Shown in pieces: positions 6,820-8,752 of a stretch of DNA of 8,752 nucleotides (position 1 is the stretch's first letter; each line of letters starts with the position of its first letter). The DNA is taken from NCBI RefSeq assembly GCF_002811955.1, contig NZ_NPEF01000008.1, positions 25,008 through 33,759 of the forward strand. Direction: 5' to 3'. The position numbers were made by a program, and so were the translations under genes. This stretch comes from Leptospira ellisii. Its GTDB lineage: Bacteria; Spirochaetota; Leptospiria; Leptospirales; Leptospiraceae. Under the pieces are notes generated by a model. It saw nothing but the letters and a program-made list of their open reading frames with translations, had not been told where the DNA came from and did not search any database.

Positions 6820-8604
6820 ATGGAACAAGAAAAAAGAACAAACGTTCACTATGATTACGATTTCATAATAGTAGGCAGCGGTTTCGGCGGAAGCGTGTCG
6901 GCGATGCGTTTAAGTCAAAAAGGATATAACGTCGCCGTCGTCGAATCGGGCAAACGTTGGAAACCTCATGACTTTCCCAAATCGAACTGGTCGCTTAACA
7001 AATATCTTTGGATGCCCAGGATCGGTTTTTACGGAATCCAGAGATTGAATCTTTTGAAGGACTTTTTTCTAGTGAGCGGAGCCGGCGTGGGAGGGGGTAG
7101 CCTCGTTTATGCGAATACGCTTTACGTTCCGGGGGACAAGGTTTTGAATTCTCCCACGTTCCGCAAACTGGGAGGAAGGGAGCGGATTCTTCCCTTTTAT
7201 ACGATCGCATCACGCATGTTAGGCGTCATCCAAAATCCGCAGTTATACGAATCCGATTACGTCTTAAGGGAAATCGCCGAAGAGATGGGTCGTGGAGACA
7301 CGTTTCGTCCCACTCCGGTGGGGGTCTTTTTCGGAGATAAGCCCGGAACCTTCGCCAAGGATCCTTATTTTTCGGGAAAAGGTCCTGACAGGACCTCCTG
7401 CAATCATTGCGGAGGTTGTATGGTGGGGTGCAGATTCGATTCGAAAAACACCTTGGATAAGAATTATCTTTACTTCGCGGAAAAATTAGGAGCGGAGATC
7501 CTTCCCGAAACGAAGGTCGTTTCCCTGATTCCGATAAACGTCCACGGTAAAACGGATCCGTCGGCAAGCGGTGAATTCGGTTATCAAATTAGCACCCGTT
7601 CCACCACCGGTTTTTTCGGTTTTCCCAAAAAGACATTATATGCAAAAAGTATAATTCTTTCTGCGGCGGTTATGGGAACCGTAGGTCTGCTTTCCGAGAT
7701 GAAGGAAAAGGGGAATATGCACCGCCTCTCCGCACGTTTGGGTGACAACGTCAGAACGAACAGCGAGACGGTTCTTGCGATTACGGATTTCGGAAATTCC
7801 GCCGATTACTCGAAAGGAGTGGCCATCACTTCGTCGATTCATCCGGATGAGGACACGCACATGGAACCCGTTCGTTATCCGAAAGGATCCGATTTTTTCG
7901 GAACGATCGCCTCGGTTCTCACGGACGGAGGCGGAAAAATTCCGAGACCGTTGAAGTATTTTATTACCCTTTTTACGGATCCGATCTATTTTTTAAAGGC
8001 ATCTTGGCCGTTCGGCTTCGCGAAAAATTCCCTAATTCTTCTAGTGATGCAGACGTTGGACAACCGGATTAAATTGGTGCGGAAACGCAGGTGGATTTGG
8101 CCCTTCGAAAGGACGATGAGTTCCATGTTGACCGAAGGGGAAAAAACGCCTTCGTACATTCCGATCGCGAACGAAACCGCTCGTAAAATCGCGAAGAAGA
8201 TCGGCGGAGTTCCGAGAAGTTCGATCAACGACGTTCTGTTAAACGCTCCGATCACCGGCCATATTATGGGAGGTTGTATCATGGGGGATTCGGCGTCGGA
8301 AGGCGTGATCGATTTTGAAAACCGCGTTTTCGGTTATCAAAATTTAAGAGTCTGCGACAGTTCCATGATTACGGTCAATCTCGGGGTCAATCCCAGTCTT
8401 TCGATCACGGCCCTTACGGAAAGGGCGATGTCCCTGATTCCGCCTAAAGAAGGAAAACGAATCCATCAGTTCGTGTTCGAGAGGAAGTCCGGAATTTCGC
8501 GCGTTCTGGCGGGAAAACCGGATCCGAAAAAAGTTCCGGCGAAAAAACGGATTGTCGCGGATAAAGGTTCTTCGAAAACGAAAAACCGATCGAACAAACG
8601 TTGA
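6820..8604 (+). CDS. FAD-dependent GMC oxidoreductase, cholesterol-oxidase (ChoD)-like
   Basis: A 594-residue glucose-methanol-choline family flavoenzyme that oxidises alcohols, possibly sterols or other bulky secondary alcohols, to the carbonyl. The FAD Rossmann motif is FIIVGSGFGGSVSA (15-28) followed by VVESGKRW (40-47). LVSGAGVGGGSLVYANT (84-100) is the second flavin-contact signature. CNHCGGCMVGC (194-204) has ferredoxin-like spacing Cx2Cx2Cx3C and is followed by KNTLDKNYLYFAEKLGAEIL (209-228). The C-terminal catalytic region is ITGHIMGGCIMGDSASEGVI (478-497) with His481, then VCDSSMI and LGVNPSLSITALTERA (521-536) with Asn524, the His/Asn pair of GMC enzymes. The final 40 residues are a Lys/Arg-rich tail. 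There is no signal peptide. The ATG has only a weak GAAG 5 nt upstream, inside the palindrome AAGTACTT (6812-6819), but the flavin motif begins 14 residues in, which fixes the start closely. It diverges from the FMO gene. Exact substrate unproven. Confidence 0.9.
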   Translation: MEQEKRTNVHYDYDFIIVGSGFGGSVSAMRLSQKGYNVAVVESGKRWKPHDFPKSNWSLNKYLWMPRIGFYGIQRLNLLKDFFLVSGAGVGGGSLVYANTLYVPGDKVLNSPTFRKLGGRERILPFYTIASRMLGVIQNPQLYESDYVLREIAEEMGRGDTFRPTPVGVFFGDKPGTFAKDPYFSGKGPDRTSCNHCGGCMVGCRFDSKNTLDKNYLYFAEKLGAEILPETKVVSLIPINVHGKTDPSASGEFGYQISTRSTTGFFGFPKKTLYAKSIILSAAVMGTVGLLSEMKEKGNMHRLSARLGDNVRTNSETVLAITDFGNSADYSKGVAITSSIHPDEDTHMEPVRYPKGSDFFGTIASVLTDGGGKIPRPLKYFITLFTDPIYFLKASWPFGFAKNSLILLVMQTLDNRIKLVRKRRWIWPFERTMSSMLTEGEKTPSYIPIANETARKIAKKIGGVPRSSINDVLLNAPITGHIMGGCIMGDSASEGVIDFENRVFGYQNLRVCDSSMITVNLGVNPSLSITALTERAMSLIPPKEGKRIHQFVFERKSGISRVLAGKPDPKKVPAKKRIVADKGSSKTKNRSNKR

Positions 8605-8675
8605 ATATTAGAATTTCGTAACTAACTAAAATCGACTCCCTTTTCCGTAAAACGCGCTTTAAAAAACGGAAGACG
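8605..8675. other. Short region after the GMC gene
   Basis: This AT-rich spacer holds stop codons in the frame of the possible next gene, the last being TAA at 8619-8621. It also has an imperfect hairpin, TTTTCCGT (8641-8648) with ACGGAAGA (8666-8673, one G-T pair), around a 17-nt loop. Only a mixed pyrimidine stretch follows on the plus strand from about 8681, so a terminator is not convincing. Confidence 0.3.
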
Positions 8676-8752
8676 GTGCGTATTCTTCTTTTCATTCCCT
8701 TTTTCGGGAATAAAAAGGGAAACGAGGTCTTACACGTGGGTTCGGAATCGTT
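8676..8752 (+). CDS. Possible start of a further gene (partial, unrecognised)
   Basis: From a GTG at 8676 a plus-strand frame stays open to the window end. It reads MRILLFIPFFGNKKGNEVLH followed by VGSES, 25 full codons. GGAAG at 8668-8672 could serve as a Shine-Dalgarno, though only 3 nt from the GTG. No ATG occurs in this frame between the in-frame TAA at 8619-8621 and the edge. The hydrophobic opening then a charged turn looks protein-like, but 25 residues are too few to name a family. It may be noise. Confidence 0.35.
   Translation, partial: MRILLFIPFFGNKKGNEVLHVGSES
8695..8721. repeat. 10-bp inverted repeat TTCCCTTTTT/AAAAAGGGAA
   Basis: TTCCCTTTTT (8695-8704) pairs with AAAAAGGGAA (8712-8721) around a 7-nt loop. 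The alternative ATTCCC (8694-8699) with GGGAAT (8706-8711) is mutually exclusive with it. No T-run follows on either strand, so it is not a standard terminator. It overlaps the possible partial gene starting at 8676. Confidence 0.4.

Overview
The window looks like chromosomal DNA of a spirochaete, most probably Leptospira. This is inferred from codon and base style (many TTC/GAA/TCG/CCG/GGA codons, moderate GC, runs of A/T in intergenic gaps), from the chemoreceptor, and from the family mix (PhoD-like phosphatase, FMO, ChoD-like GMC oxidoreductase, several alpha/beta hydrolases). No rRNA, tRNA, IS element, phage gene or CRISPR array was found. The assignment is a judgement from memory, not a database result.

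Layout. (1) 1-930, plus: the C-terminal cytoplasmic part of a methyl-accepting chemotaxis protein, cut by the window edge. Its first 47 bases are a perfect inverted copy of 148-194. (2) 931-1030: a 100-nt gap with a hairpin and a long-range pairing around the next ribosome binding site. (3) 1031-1894, plus: S-methyl-5'-thioadenosine phosphorylase (mtnP). (4) A minus-strand block converges on mtnP with only 10 nt between stop codons. In transcription order it is FMO-type flavin monooxygenase (6652-5213), hormone-sensitive-lipase-type esterase (5216-4194, TTG start in a 4-nt overlap with the FMO stop), a 95-nt gap, PhoD-like metallophosphatase (4098-2755), and a membrane-anchored BEM46-like alpha/beta hydrolase (2753-1905, 1 nt after the PhoD stop). 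(5) 6653-6819: a divergent promoter region with an 8+8 bp inverted repeat. (6) 6820-8604, plus: a ChoD-like FAD-dependent GMC oxidoreductase with a ferredoxin-like cysteine cluster. (7) 8605-8752: a short tail that probably contains the first codons of another gene.

How the genes may work together. The monooxygenase, its coupled esterase and the divergent GMC alcohol/sterol oxidase have activities that could form an oxidative route: alcohol to ketone (GMC), ketone to ester or lactone (FMO acting as a Baeyer-Villiger enzyme), then hydrolysis (esterase). The PhoD-like and BEM46-like pair look like exported or membrane-attached hydrolases made from a coupled message. The chemoreceptor and mtnP (methylthioadenosine recycling) are ordinary housekeeping neighbours. 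I see no clearly new biological system. The strongest oddities are the 47-bp inverted repeat at the left edge, the structured mtnP leader, and the FMO-esterase-GMC arrangement.
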